DNA of 64,000 bases from Epiperipatus broadwayi (Eukaryota > Onychophora > Udeonychophora > Euonychophora > Peripatidae). The DNA lies in assembly GCA_028023455.1 (NCBI GenBank), contig JAQFVV010012512.1, positions 2,825,935 to 2,889,934 of the forward strand, in the 5' to 3' direction. Position numbers and translations under genes: made by a program. Below the pieces are notes generated by a model. The model saw nothing but the letters and a program-made list of their open reading frames with translations, was not told the DNA's origin and searched no databases. This document shows positions 47,746-60,198 of the stretch, one piece after another (position 1 is the stretch's first letter; every line of letters starts with the position of its first letter).

Positions 47746-48600
47746 TTCTATATCTATGCTTATACATAGGCATATTTAGTTAATAATTGAGTAAGTCTAT
47801 CCCTGAAGAAAGCTGACTGCAAGAACTCCCTGAGTGTTGAATTCTGTGGAGTAATGTGGCCTAAAAAGGGAGATATAATGAATATGCATTGGTCTAGGTC
47901 ATATTGAAATATTTTGAGTAAATTATAAGTTAGTATATTGAAAGTAGATGTGACTTGGAACTAGGCATTTCATTGTGATATCTTTAGCATCCTATTCGAA
48001 GGTCTAGGTCTGACAGTAGTGAGATGCGCTCTTTTTGTTATATGCCATTCCTGATTCAGTAACATCTGACACAGCCAAATGTGCTGTCAAATCACGGATA
48101 TAGGATATGACTTATTATGAGTTGTTTGACACATTGTATTCAAATCACCCAACTACTGAATCGTATTCACGTTGTTGTATTGTGTACCCTGAGGTTATAA
48201 GCTAATTTAAGCCATTTTGGTCAACATAATTATAATAGTAATTTAAGAATTGGTTTGCATTACTTTGCAGATAGAAGCTATTTGTTTTCAGGTGCAATTA
48301 ATTAATTATACATATTGATATTTTGTATGTGCATTGTGAGTGTGTCTTTATAAAGTCACACATCTGTATGTTTATGTTCAGCTGCACAATTTAAATGGGT
48401 TTACAGTGACTGGCCTACCCATTCTTGAGTTTGGGTAAGGTTGAACCTGAGGGTCCAGACAATGTTTATAAAGCCAATCTGAGTTTCTGAACTTATCTAT
48501 TCATATATTAATTGCAGAAAACTGTCCAGTCACAAAGCACTGAAGCTCTAGAATAATTTCTCACTCACACTGCGAACATTTCTTAGTATTTCATTCAGCA

Positions 48601-48635
<35 letters not shown>

Positions 48636-49828
48636 AATCTAAAAGTAACCAGTTCTTTTCCTCCCTGTTAATTAACTATTCAGCACATGACTGAGCTTTG
48701 ACTCTGGCAGGATGGTTTTGGCTCAAAAACATGCCACAGCATCAGCATCTGTGGCCAGCAATTCACTAAACTTATTCCATTCAGCTTCACTGTCCACCAT
48801 TTTATTGGTATTCATGTGAAAACATGGATTTTCATGTGAGCTCAATGAACACAACCTTTCACCCTAACCTTTTGAAGTTGTGTGCACTTACAAAGCATAG
48901 GAAAGCATGGGTGAATGGCTGACAATTCTTACTATATACTACTACTTCAACTAAAGTTTAAGACAATTTTTCAGGAATGCATATGTTAAGAGTTCTGCAT
49001 ACTTAAAATACATCCACCATCAAATTATACTGTAGCAATCTCTCAATTCTGTTCACTTGAGGAATACTGCCTTAAGACAATGGGTATAGTATTTCATTAC
49101 ATATGTGTAGAAATCATTGCCATCAAGTGTGCTGTTATGCCTACAAGAACAATGCTGTACTGTTAGTCATTCGTTATGCTGCTAAATGGTGGGTGTTTGG
49201 CAGAAAGCAGCACCATCAAGCGGTCAGATGCTGCAAATGTACAAGTACCAAGTTAAATAGTTGTTGAAATTTTGTACATTTAAAAAAAATCTCTAACAAA
49301 GTAATAGGTTACAGTAATATTTTACATAGAAAACATAGTTTCTTCAATATTGAAGAATAGCAAGAGGATTTGAATTATTCAATTTAAAAATTGTTCTTAG
49401 AAATGTAATATTTTTTTCATTTCTGTTAAAATAAGACACAGTTAATTTACAATATAGATTTGTTAAACACCTTTTTAGATAAAAAATTCCAATCAAAAGC
49501 AAAACTGACAAACACTTTTTACCTAAAAAATATTTATTTCTAATCTCTTATATACACACATATTGTATGTACAAATACTACAAATGACATATATATAAAG
49601 AATATATCTTTTAATTTATAGAAGAAATATCTAGTATATATATATAGAAATATCTAGTATATATATATATATATATCAGCATTGGCAATTTAAAATTGAA
49701 ATTATTAAATTTCTGAAAAGACAGAATAGTAGTTTATAAATACAATCTGACTTATTTTAGCCAATATACTTATTTTAGCCAATATAGGTTACATTTTTTT
49801 AGTTAAAAAAATAAAAAAAGAGAAATAA

Positions 49829-50340
49829 CAAAATGTTACTTTTGATTTTTGCTAAGATAAAAATATAAATTCTTCTCATAAAACAACTACCATTACTCAA
49901 ATTTAAAATCATGGCACTCTTTCACTGTAATTAAAGATGGTCACTGAAGGGGGGAAAGATGACAGTGAAAACTAAAATATATTAATTAAATTGGTCCAAG
50001 TTAAAAAGGTGTAAACAGGATGTGTGCAGCAAACTAAAAATCAGGGATGGAATCAGAGAGTACATGTCTTTTATCTTCTTTTTTTTTGGTGTGACATATA
50101 AAACAGTTTTCTATAGAAGAGACTGTTATTTTTGAGGAAATATAAAAAATGTGCCAAGCAAATATTACCATTGGAGTGAGCCATTGTAACATGTGTGGTT
50201 AGAAAATTGTTCTTTGCCAATTCTTTCTAGCTTTTTGATGTCATTTTAATGCTTGAGTGAAACTCATCACCTACCTGAATTTTAAAACCCTGGACCACTT
50301 ATCAGCTATAATAAGATTATAAGATGGATTCAACTAAAGA
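49829..50340 (+). repeat. Family C repeat, copy 1 (gag-element 3' part)
   Basis: It aligns with 54,811-55,235 (ACTTTTGATTTTTGCTAAGATAA, AAAACTAAAATATATTAA, then TGACATATAAAA, ending CCATTGTAAC). Its end (TGAATTTTAAAACCCTGGACC...TATAATAAGATTATAA) aligns with 55,859-55,910, part of the minus-strand gag-like pseudogene. It is therefore a truncated copy of the same element, in the same orientation. Confidence 0.75.
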
Positions 50341-50792
50341 CAAAATCCATGCATGGTAATTATTGAAGTACTATAAATGAACAATTAAAATTTATCAGTA
50401 AGAAATTTCTTTTCGTGTACTAGAAATACTTTTTTATGAACTATAAATAATATGAAATGTTGTGTTGAATCAGATTACTGAAGATCTATTAACTGAGAGG
50501 AGACCCTTTGATTCCTCTTGGAGGCCTTAAAGGAACCGAGCAGTGCAAATTCCTAATATCCACTCCATATGTTCTTGTCGTTGCAGCTGTTATTACTATG
50601 TGATTATTTATATAGTATACGAACATGGATGGGCTGCTCACCAACACGCATTAGCCAGCGTGGTGAGTTTATTGGCTTTTTACCTCTGAGTTTAAGATCA
50701 AGAAACACCATGGTCTTTCTTCTCAGTGCCTGATAAGGCAGAATGAATGTTTGTGTAAATGATAAATATTTTTCCAATACATATATACAATT

Positions 50793-51497
50793 ATGACAGA
50801 CAAAAATAAAGCATGGCCCTTATTCCCAGGAGGCTGTAAAGTCACCAACCAAGGCAGCGGTTGGTGGCTGAAGGCAGAGGGTGCTAAGAATCCCCTGATT
50901 GCGGACCCAGGCTGCCATTTGATGACGACTTTTTATTTAGGTACTTACAACTGCAGATCACTTTCAAGTGAAGGAAGATTGCAAGAATTAGAAGAAGAAC
51001 TGTCTTATATTAAATGGGACATTATTGGACTTTGTGAAGTTAGAAGAAAAGGTGAAGAAACAATTGATTTAAAAAGTGGACATATACTCTATTATAAAGG
51101 CACACATATTGGAAATACAAGTGGAGTAGGATTCATTATAAATAAAAAGTGGAAGAACAATATTGTGGAGATTGATGGTGTATCGGACAGAGTGGCAAGA
51201 TTAGTTATACAACTTAATAGCAGATACCAAATGCAGATAATTCAGGTTTATGCCCCAACAAGTTCTCATAGTGATGAAGTAGTAGAAGATTTTTATATGG
51301 ATGTACAAAAGGCTTTTGATCAGAGTAAACAACATTTTAAAATTGTTATGGGAGACTTTAATGCTAGAATTGGTAGACAAATGAAAGATGAAATTGCTGT
51401 AGGTAATTTTGGTTATGGTAATAGAAATGAGAGAGGACATAGACTTGTGGAGTTTGCAGAAAAAGAAAAACTTTATATTATGAATTCTTTTTTTTGA
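50793..51497 (+). pseudogene. RTE endonuclease half, copy 2, frameshifted
   Basis: The 234-codon frame starts at ATG 50,793 (MTDKNKAWPLFPGG), an upstream start that is closed in copy 1 and is probably the true start of the family. It carries [26 protein letters not shown] and MGDFNARIG. It ends early after IMNSFF, because a T run has eight T where copy 1 has A plus six T, a one-base insertion near 51,488-51,495. The last third of the endonuclease (LDYILTN, SDH) is in the next frame. So the DNA-nicking domain of this copy is split. Confidence 0.88.
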
Positions 51498-51552
51498 GAA
51501 AAATATTAAAAGGAAATGGACATGGAAGCATCCAAATGAAGGTACAGCAGAA

Positions 51553-53751
51553 TTGGATTATATTTTGACTAACAGGAAATACATATTTCAAGATTGTAAT
51601 GTTCTTAATAAATTTAACACAGGAAGTGATCATCGATTAGTAAGGTGTAAGTTACGTGTTAATGTAAAACTAGAGAGACAAAAATTATTAAGAAAAACAA
51701 TATTTACAGTTGATATTCCTAATCTTCAGAAATATTCTAATGAATTTAAATTAGAACTTACCAATAGGTTTCAAGTGTTAGGAGATTTTGAACATGATTC
51801 AGATTTGAATGAAATTAATATGAAAATAACTGATACACTTTTAAAAACTGCAACAAAGATAGCTGGTAGAAAAAAGCAGCAATTGACTAATAAAATTTCT
51901 ACTGAGACTAGAGAATTTATGAAGAAAAGAAGGAATATGAAGATATATAAAAATGATGTATTAAAAAGAATTGAATATCTCGAATTTTGTAAAATGGTAC
52001 GGAAAAGAGTTGAAAATGATATAAGAAAGTATAACTGTGAAATAGCAAGGAAAGCTGTAGAAGAAAATAAAAGTCTCAAGAATGTTAAACAACATTTTGG
52101 TATTGGTAGGAAATTTATATCTGCAATTAGAAAAAAAGATGGAATTATTACTAAAAAGAGAGATGACATCATGAAATTGGTAGAAGATTTTTATCAAGAA
52201 TTATATAGTAATAAAGAACAAGTACCTCCTATATCTATTACATCTTCCGAATTGCCCAGAATTTTAAATGAAGAAGTGAGACATGCAATTAAATGTATGA
52301 AGAAAGGAAAGGCTCCAGGAAATGATGGAATTATAATTGATATATTAAAAGAAGCAGGTGAAGAAATAGAAACAATTTTAGCAAAGTTATATACCAAATG
52401 TCTAAATGATAAAGATGTACCGGAAGATTGGAAGAATGCAGTAATAATATTAATATTTAAAAAAGGTGATAAAGAAGATATTAGAAATTACAGACCTATC
52501 AGCCTTTTATCAGTTTTATATAAAAATTTTACCAAGATAATTACAACTCGTCTACAGAGAACTTTGGATTTCCACCAACCAAGAGAACAAGCTGGATTTA
52601 AAAGTGGTTTTAGTACAATAGATCATATCCAGGTATTGAGAGAAGTCATAGAAAGGACAAATGAATATGAGTTGTCATTATGTTTTGGATTTGTAGATTA
52701 TGAAAAAGCATTCGATTCTATACACATTTCTTCAGTGATTAAAGCATTGGATCGTCAAGGTATAGATCCAGGATATTGTCATATTTTAAAGAATATTTAT
52801 AAAAATGCAACAGCAACAATTAGATTACATAATGATACTGGAAAAATCAACATTGAGAAAGGTGTAAGACAAGGTGACTCCATATCTCCAAAACTTTTTA
52901 CAGCAGTGCTGCAAGAAGTATTTTATGGATTAAAATGGGAAACTAAAGGAGTGAAAGTAAATGGAGAGTATTTAAGTCATTTAGATTTCGCAGATGATGT
53001 AGTTGTTTTTGCAAATAATGCTTCAGAGCTGCAGGAAATGTTGCAGGAGTTAGCAGATGAAAGTAGAAAAGTAGGACTAAAGATAAATGTTAAAAAGACT
53101 AAAGTAATGTTTAATCGATTTGCTCAAAATATGAAAATAAAGATTGATTATGAAGAATTAGAAGAAGTTAACAGTTACAAATACCTTGGTCAGATTATTA
53201 ATACAGATGGAAACATACTGGAGGAAATTAATCATAGAATTAAACTTGGTTGGAGTGCTTTTGGTAGAAATAACTTGATACTAAAAGGAAATATGCCTAT
53301 GTGTTTGAAAAGGATGGTTTTTAACAAATGTGTTTTACCAGTTCTTACATATGGATCTGAGACTTGGACACTTAATAGAAGAGCAATACAGAGACTTCAG
53401 ACCACTCAAAGGAGTATGGAGAGATGTATGTTGGGAGTAACAAGAAGAGATCGAAAACGCAATGTATGGGTAAGACAACAAACAGGTGTTACTGACCTTA
53501 TTGAAAAAATTAAAAGATTGAAATGGAGTTGGGCTGGACATATTGCTAGAAGAGATGATAATAAATGGACAATTGAAATTTTAAACTTGATTCCAAGAGA
53601 TTGTAAAAGACCCAGAAAGAGACCACATGTGAGATGGATGGATGAAATAAGAAAATGTGCAGGGGTGTTGTGGAGAAGAGAAGCTAAAGATCGGAGAAGA
53701 TGGATTAAACTTGGAAAGACCTTCATCCTGCAGTGGATTGATAATGGTTGA
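51553..53751 (+). pseudogene. RTE endonuclease end plus complete reverse transcriptase, copy 2
   Basis: The 732-codon frame opens within the endonuclease (the first residue shown is not an ATG) and runs unbroken to the natural stop. It holds [68 protein letters not shown], the catalytic FADD, and the complete C-terminal [13 protein letters not shown] ... RPHVRWMDEIRKCAG ... DRRRWIKLGK region that copy 1 has out of frame. It also retains six bases (Leu-Asp after TTRLQRT) missing from copy 1. The polymerase looks intact; only the upstream frameshift disables the protein. Confidence 0.9.
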
Positions 53752-53765
53752 TGATGATGATGATG

Positions 53766-54810
53766 AATCACTTAAATTTGATTTTATATTTTAATCTCTT
53801 ATTAGTATTTTGAAAAATGTATTATAGTTATGAATGAATAAACCATATGATTGTAATTTCCTTTGTTGTCTATAGAGATTTATTATCAGCATATTACTAA
53901 TTAAATTCTATTATTATTATTTTCCCAAATAAATTGGCAATACCGTATCCAAAAATATAATCTTCCAGAATGTAGCAAATTCTTATTTAATAGTGACCAA
54001 TCTTTTTTTTAAAGATAGGTAGAAAGAATCGGTGGATTCATGTATAGAATCCTGGTGCCTGATAAGCAAATTAAAAACTGGTTCTCCAACTATTAGTAAA
54101 ATTTAGTTAGGTGAACAGAAAAAATAATTAAGTTCACAATTAATTATCAGAGAGGATTTAATTTGGTCACTGAATATGTGTAATTTAAAGTGTATAAACA
54201 TGAAGATACTGATAAATGATATAATGGGGGCACAAATATGAGGCTTTAAACCCAGAAGCTGCAGAAGATTGAGGAATTGGGATAGATTATAAAATGAAAT
54301 ATAAAAGTTTTCATAAAAAAAAATCTTCATGTAAAATCGTATAGAAATTTTAAAAAAAAGAGAGAATTCAAATATGTACTTAAAAGGTAAAAAGGTAGGC
54401 AAGCAGATGAAAAATAATATAGTTCAAATGAAATGTGACAATTGAGGGAAGAGATACTAGCCATCAGTAAAACCATAAAGACCATGGACATGAATGTAAA
54501 TGAGATTGGATTGTTTAAAGGTAACAGTTTAGTTGATTTGGGAAGATGTGGGTGATAGTAAGCTGAGGGGCAGTGGAGATTGTGGTGGTGCATATGTAAG
54601 TGGAAGAAAATCATAGCCCAGAACTCCATACACCTCATTAAGTGTGATAGGACCATCTTTAAATACCCATCAGTCTATTAGTAGCAGGGTCCCTAAATAG
54701 GGGAGATAAACAGAGTATCCACTATATGGGCATATAAGTCTCAAAATAGATGGATAACACTCCAATGTGGTCAGATGTGGGCTCCATATCATTACAGTTA
54801 TATGAATGTT
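53766..54810. other. AT-rich stretch between RTE copy 2 and family C copy 2
   Basis: No gene recognised. Frames at 54,103-54,656 on the minus strand show no codon bias or motif. Composition is similar to family C, so it may be more of the same old element. Confidence 0.4.
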
Positions 54811-55235
54811 AAAAATAACAAAATGCTACTTTTGATTTTTGCTAAGATAAGAATATAAATTGTAAAACAATTACTATTACTTAAAGTTAAAATCACAGCA
54901 TTCTATTGTCATTAATAAGGATGGACACTGAATGGGGAAAAGGATGACTTTTAAAACTAAAATATATTAAATTGATCCAAATTAAAAAGGTATAAACAGA
55001 ATGTGCATGGTGTATTATAAGCAGAGAGAGGATATAAAAAGCAAACACTTCAAAGATCAGATATCTTAAGTTTTACATCTTTCATCTTCTTTTGCCTGGT
55101 TTTATATATGACATATAAAAACAGTCTGTTATAAAATGACAGGATTCTTTTTCAGGGAATATAAAAATGTACCTAGCTATTCTCACCAGTGGACTGAACC
55201 ATTGTAACAGCTGTGAGTAGAGAAGAGTTCATTTG
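54811..55235 (+). repeat. Family C repeat, copy 2
   Basis: It aligns with 49,829-50,215 over about 400 bases with scattered substitutions and indels. It lies directly beside the gag-like pseudogene. Confidence 0.75.
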
Positions 55236-55432
55236 ATGATGCTTTTTTTTTCTGAAGTCCTAATAATACTGAGATAAGCAAACAGTTAGCACTTTGTGGC
55301 TAATTGTTCTAAATCAAAATATATAAAATGCGCTAACACTCACAAGCACACAAAGCTAAAAACAAAGAAAGAAAAGTATATATTATTATTATTTTAATAT
55401 ATATATTTAATCTAATGGCTAAATGCTTTCAA

Positions 55433-56032
55433 GGGTCAAAGCCCTCATATTCATAGCCATTTTGTAAAAATATAAGAAATTGATTAAGAGCGATGTAAAT
55501 TTATGCAAATAAAATGATTACGCACTCCATTTCTTAGACATTTTGTAGCAAGAGTCTTTTCTATTTATGGCGTTGCCCTCTATCCCACTAAGGTGAGACT
55601 CATCACCTTGCCTAAGCATTTCAAACCTAGGGTCTTTATGGCCTCACCATGTGTTTCTATAATTTAATGACATGTTTAATTCCATTTTCTGCTTGGTAGT
55701 CAAGGATCAAAGCCCACATATTCATAGCCATTTTGTAAAAATATAAGAAATTGATTAGGAGCGATGTAAATTTATGCAAATGAAATGATTACACATTTTA
55801 TTTCTTGGATATTTTGTAGAAAGATGTATTTTCTATTTATGGCGTCGCCATCTTCTATCTGAATCTTAAAACTCTGGAACAGGTACCATCTATAATAAGA
55901 TCTTACAACATATCCCACTAAGGTGAGACTCATTGCCTTGCCTAAGCATTTCAAACCTAGGGGCTCTATGGCATCACAATATGTATCTATAATTTTATGA
56001 CATGTTTCAATTTCCATTTTCTGCTTGGTAGT
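55433..56032 (+). repeat. Tandem duplication of about 275-325 bases
   Basis: Unit 1 (55,433-55,702) and unit 2 (55,708-56,032) share TCATATTCATAGCCATTTTG / ACATATTCATAGCCATTTTG, GCGATGTAAATTTATGCAAAT, CACTAAGGTGAGACTCAT and TTCTGCTTGGTAGTCAA. Unit 2 has about 60 bases more (TTAAAACTCTGGAACAGG...). The duplication covers the 3' end of the gag-like frame. Confidence 0.85.
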
Positions 56033-57000
56033 CAACTGATATAAAATTGAATGAGTAATCATTATTTTTAACTGAACTTCATCCATGTGCTTTCTTTCAT
56101 TCTCATGGATCTTTTCCTTGAATGTCTCCTCACTTTGGGAGACCTCTTGGTACTTGTCAGTTAATAGACTAGTGACACAATGTCTAAATTCTTCCAGGTA
56201 CTGCCTACATTGTATCTTTCTTCTCCATTTTTTCCACATCTTCTCTATTTCTTGTTCTAGTGCAACATTACTCTTCTGGATTCCATCTTTAACTCCAGTG
56301 ACAGTCACATGTCTGCAAATCTTTAATCTCTTTCTGCAGTTTTGCTTGCATGTGTCTGCATTCTTTTTCATCCTTGGTCAACGCTACCTTGCATGATAAC
56401 CACATCAGCCTTGGTTACCATGTCTCCCATCCTGACTTCCATGGTATCTATATTTGTTCTTAATTTATATACTTCCTCCTTGGTAACAATATTAGCCTTT
56501 CATATTTTCATATATGCCCTTCACATTGGTCTTCAAGATTGTCTGCATAATTTACATTTTAGGTTTCATATCAGCCTTCAAGCTTGTCTCCATATTTTCC
56601 ATTTAGCTTTCATATCAGCCTTCAATTTTGTCTCCATATTTTCTATTTTGACATTCATATCATCCTTATCAGACTTCATATCTGCTTTCAAGCTTGTGAT
56701 CATCTGGGTCAATTGCACCATGGTTATACTATTTTTCATAGCTTGTACCACTTCAATTCTGGCCAATTTAACTGTTTCTTCAACATAAGTTTCTCATTCC
56801 TCAATGGTCATTCCATCCTCTCGATGTGTCCCTGGGATGCGTTCACCTTCAGTGAAAGACCTCCTGGATGTTTGACTAGGCAAATGACCTCCCTCATGGC
56901 TAACCTCAATCTCACCTACCTCAACATTACTAACATTCTCTTCATGGTATCCTGTCTCCATTCTAGCTATTTTTTTCCACTTCTTCATATCATTAATTAA
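55772..57000 (-). pseudogene. Gag-like coiled-coil pseudogene of an LTR element
   Basis: On the minus strand, frames run from 56,988 (MKKWKKIARMETGYHEEN, acidic, with THREDGM) through 56,766 (VQAMKNSITMVQLTQMITSL, then KADMKSDKDDMNVKIENMET repeats) to 56,371-55,772 (a 199-codon frame with Lys/Glu-rich helices, KEKIHENERKHMDEVQLK). The heptad-like KADMK/ENMET repeats predict a coiled coil and resemble the long coiled-coil Gag proteins of some invertebrate Gypsy elements. At least two stops or frameshifts divide the frames. No capsid major-homology motif or zinc knuckle was found, so the Gag call is inferred from composition, repeats, the nearby family B segment and the lack of introns. A host coiled-coil retropseudogene is the alternative. 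Confidence 0.45.
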
Positions 57001-57089
57001 GTATTTTAAATAAGCATTTAGTTAAGCCATTTTTTTTCCATTTCTTCATATCATTAATTAAGTATTTTAAATAAGCATTTAGTTAAGCC
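56968..57089 (+). repeat. Tandem duplication, 61-bp unit, two copies
   Basis: Units share CTTCATATCATTAATTAAGT and TTTAAATAAGCATTTAGTTA and are nearly identical. They lie just upstream of the gag-like frame. Confidence 0.92.
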
Positions 57090-57527
57090 TTTTATTGTAA
57101 TATAATGGTTGATTGTCCCACGTTTTCTCATTTCCCTTAACATTTTGCTTCTAGTGACTTCTTTAGGTTGGTTTAATCTTTGATGTTATGTTTATTTACA
57201 TTTAGTCTTCTAACCTTTATTCTGCCTGATTCTCCTATTTTATTTCTGATTTATCAATTAATCATTTAGTTATTTTGTCTCCATTTATTGGCCATGCATT
57301 CATAGCCTTGCATATTCTTTTTGTTCAATTACTGTATGTGTTTAGTGTTAAGATGGAGTGTTTTATGTTCCTATTTGATCATTAGGTTCATGGACTACTT
57401 TACATGATCATAAGCATGACAATGGTCTTAAGCCCTCAGGTTTGTTATATAAGGAATTAATTCAAATAGAATGTTACAAACAAAACAAAAAATTTTTTGA
57501 ACTCCAGTCCAATGGCTGGTACCAGAT

Positions 57528-58150
57528 GTAATGGTCCGGTGGATGACATGGAAAGAAAAGGTCGCATCTGACTATGGTTGAACCTAGGGTCTTCATGTAA
57601 GATGCTGAAGTCAGCACAATAAAGTACATGACTCAAGATTAAATATATCTTCCATAGACTAGCCTAAGATCTATCTATCAAATCTACATGTAATCTAAGT
57701 GAGTTCATCCACATCTCACCACTCTATTTTGGATCCTCTTAACAGGGATGGAGTTATGCATACTCATGGTCAGATCAGCTTACCCAAGTTAGCATACATA
57801 AATAACACTTACGTATGAACTTTCTATTATAGTGATAATATAATAATATATGTATATGTGTAAATATTGATATGGTATTAGCTTTATAGATGAATACAAA
57901 GGCTTATTCAATAGAGTAGAGACATTTTATATATTCAACAAAATTTATAACATTTATTTATAAAAATAAACTTTATGTAAATAGTAAATAAATGAATAAA
58001 TTAAAGAGATATTAAAATATTTACAAATGGTCATGCGATTATACATACATATATACATATTTACAGTTTAAATGTTTATAATGAGCATCTATCATATTAG
58101 CAATTTTCTTAATCTGAAGTTATCATCTCTTAACTTCATGATAGATACTT
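57528..58150. repeat. Dispersed repeat family B, copy 2
   Basis: From TGTAATGGTCC onward it matches 5,021-5,720 in the same orientation. On the minus strand it would end in ...CCATTACA followed two bases later by TGGTACCAGCCATTGG, a primer-binding-site-like form, and the gag-like frame begins about 530 bases further on. It may therefore be the 5' LTR of the minus-strand element, although a matching 3' LTR was not found. Confidence 0.6.
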
Positions 58151-58444
58151 ATGTTGCAGAGATTTCTAATTAAAATCATAATATTGGCTTTATTATCCAT
58201 GTAATTAACTAACTAAAATTAATTTAATATTTAACAACAATGTTGATTCGACTCGTGGCTCAAGTAGTAATAATTTAACTTGCCTAGAGATACCTTTGTC
58301 ATTTATCGCATAATAATAATAAAAATAAAAAATAAAAAATATTATATATATTCAGATAGATATAATTTATTTTTTTTTTTTTTTTATTTTTTATTTTTTT
58401 TTTTTATTTTTTTATTTTTATTTTTTTTTCTTTTTTTTTTCTTT

Positions 58445-58485
<41 letters not shown>

Positions 58486-58852
58486 CATTATTTAATTTTA
58501 GCATAGCAGATGCATTCAGGAAGGTAAGCATTTATACAGAAATACTTAAGCAATTATGATTAGTAAAACAAATAATACATAACAGAACTTTGCTTTCTTA
58601 AGTGTGTGTCGTTAACATCAAAAAAAAAAAAAAAATTCTTACCTCCAAATTTCAAGTATATGGTCACTCACAACAGTCAAGCCTTTGGGATGGGAAATTG
58701 AATCTAAATTTTATTTTTAAAAAAAAAGAATTGGGTCTAAATTGAACCTTCCCCAATCCACTCTCCTCACATTCTGTTAAATTGAATTCTCCCAAAATGT
58801 CAAATCATGGTAATAAACATTTTCACAAAATAAGAATGAGTTAATAATAATA
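58151..58852. other. AT-rich stretch with a 110-base T-rich run
   Basis: It holds a T-rich tract at 58,370-58,478 (over 90% T) and a poly(A) run at 58,621-58,636. No gene was recognised; the 66-codon frame over the T run encodes only Phe/Leu low complexity. Confidence 0.6.
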
Positions 58853-58893
58853 ATAGGTAGGTAGGTAGGTAGGTAGGTAGGTAGGTAGGTAGG

Positions 58894-58990
<97 letters not shown>

Positions 58991-59018
58991 GGGTGGGTGG
59001 ATAGATGGATAGATAGAT
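58853..59018. repeat. Compound (TAGG)n-(TAGA)n microsatellite
   Basis: About 10 TAGG units pass into about 25 TAGA units, then a short degenerate TGGG/TGGA tail. Confidence 0.95.
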
Positions 59019-59977
59019 ATAGATATTTTTTTCAGGAATTATTTCAGGAAGCGATTATCAGGCTCATTTCATTAAAGTTCTTCTCATTTTATAGTTTATA
59101 CAATTTGTGCACACTCCTCTCTCCATAGCATGAATTGATCACTGTTGGCATAAGCACTGTGGACAATTCTGCCTTGATGGACTCTCGTTTTTTTCCATTC
59201 TTTTTTTGAACATTCCATGCTGTATGAGATAAGCATGTCAGAAGCTATAAATATTGAGATATGGCTGTATACTTTCCATGGCTAGGGATTAACGCTCTCC
59301 CTAATATCAATCGATCATTCTAGCAAGATCACATTGTGCTGTCTCCTTGTATACTAAGTTTAAATTCAGATACAGCTTGAAGTCAAAATAAATATTTTTT
59401 AAATGCGATACAATGCGCTTGTTGTAGCGTCTATTATATTAGCTATATAAATGTGTATTTTACAAGTTTCTTTAGAAGATTAAAACCACTTCTTCAAAAT
59501 TCACTGACTACTTAGTTTTATCTGCATAAATTGTTTATCTGCAAAATCTCTAGTTTGTTCCTTTAAATCCTGTACAGATTTGGTTTACTACATTAAATAA
59601 AAAATAAAAAATTTCAAAATGAGTTTCCACTTTGAACCAAAGCGGTTGGGTTTTTTTTTTTTTAATAAAGTTGACTTTCCATAGCAACTTTATTTTCTGT
59701 GCAGCTATTGTTGTGTTTATTTATTGTGATTATCGATTCCTGAAGTTAAATTATGCTTTAGTACTTCATTCTTATTCGGGTAGTTTACTGTAGCCCTTGA
59801 CCTTTGTTCGTTACCATGATTAATTTGTCATCATTTAAGTCATTGTTTAGTGTTTGCGAATGACCTAAAAACATATATGAACAAAAATTTTTAGTATTTA
59901 TTTTAAATAATTTAACAATTAGTATCCAATTTACTTCACGTATATATATATATATGTGTGTGTGATATGCTGTATAC
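59019..59977. other. Noncoding stretch before the hAT element
   Basis: No gene or repeat pair recognised. A short TA run with TG units lies at 59,940-59,963, just before the element end. Confidence 0.45.
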
Positions 59978-60198
59978 CAGCGGTGGCGAACCTTTTCATG
60001 TGCGCGTGCCAAATATTACAATTATTTTTTTGTCCAACCTCTGGCGTGCCGGGAAATTCTTAGTAGGAAAAAAACTGTAAAAATTTAATTGTTATAAAAT
60101 TTTATTAAATTAAATTAAGGAGTTAACTTAAAAGCTCACAAAATAATTGTATATAATACATTTTGCCATATAAAAGTCAATATTAATTATAACTTTTA

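Larger units (their letters stand above)
45431..49828. other. Noncoding stretch with local duplications
   Basis: Apart from the 251-bp tandem duplication and the ATC-rich repeats listed separately, no gene was found. Balanced patches at 47,790-48,180 and 48,400-49,250 contain only short frames. TA runs lie at 47,230, 48,600 (followed by a TG run), 49,637 and 49,658. Confidence 0.4.
50486..53765 (+). mobile_element. RTE-clade non-LTR retrotransposon, copy 2
   Basis: About 3.28 kb. Similarity to copy 1 starts at CTATTAACTGA (50,486). The element ends with the stop codon inside GGTTGATGATGATGATGATGA, a short trinucleotide tail typical of RTE elements and better preserved than in copy 1. The leader is alike and includes TTAGCCAGCGTGGTGAG. 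It lies between the two family C repeats, probably inserted into or next to that element. A clean target duplication was not found. Confidence 0.92.

Noticed and set aside
48681-48862. Coding-looking minus-strand stretch (VDSEAEWNKFSELL)
   Set aside because: The frame closes after about 45 codons at TGA in a TTTTTGA run, with no splice sites or known family.
54103-54656. Overlapping minus-strand frames of 99 and 109 codons
   Set aside because: Hydrophobic low-complexity composition, no start context, motif or conservation in the other family C copy.
58280-58480. 66-codon frame over a T-rich tract
   Set aside because: Pure Phe/Leu low complexity from the T run.
58853-59018. Tetranucleotide array as a CRISPR-like or regulatory array
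   Set aside because: Plain uninterrupted microsatellite without spacers.
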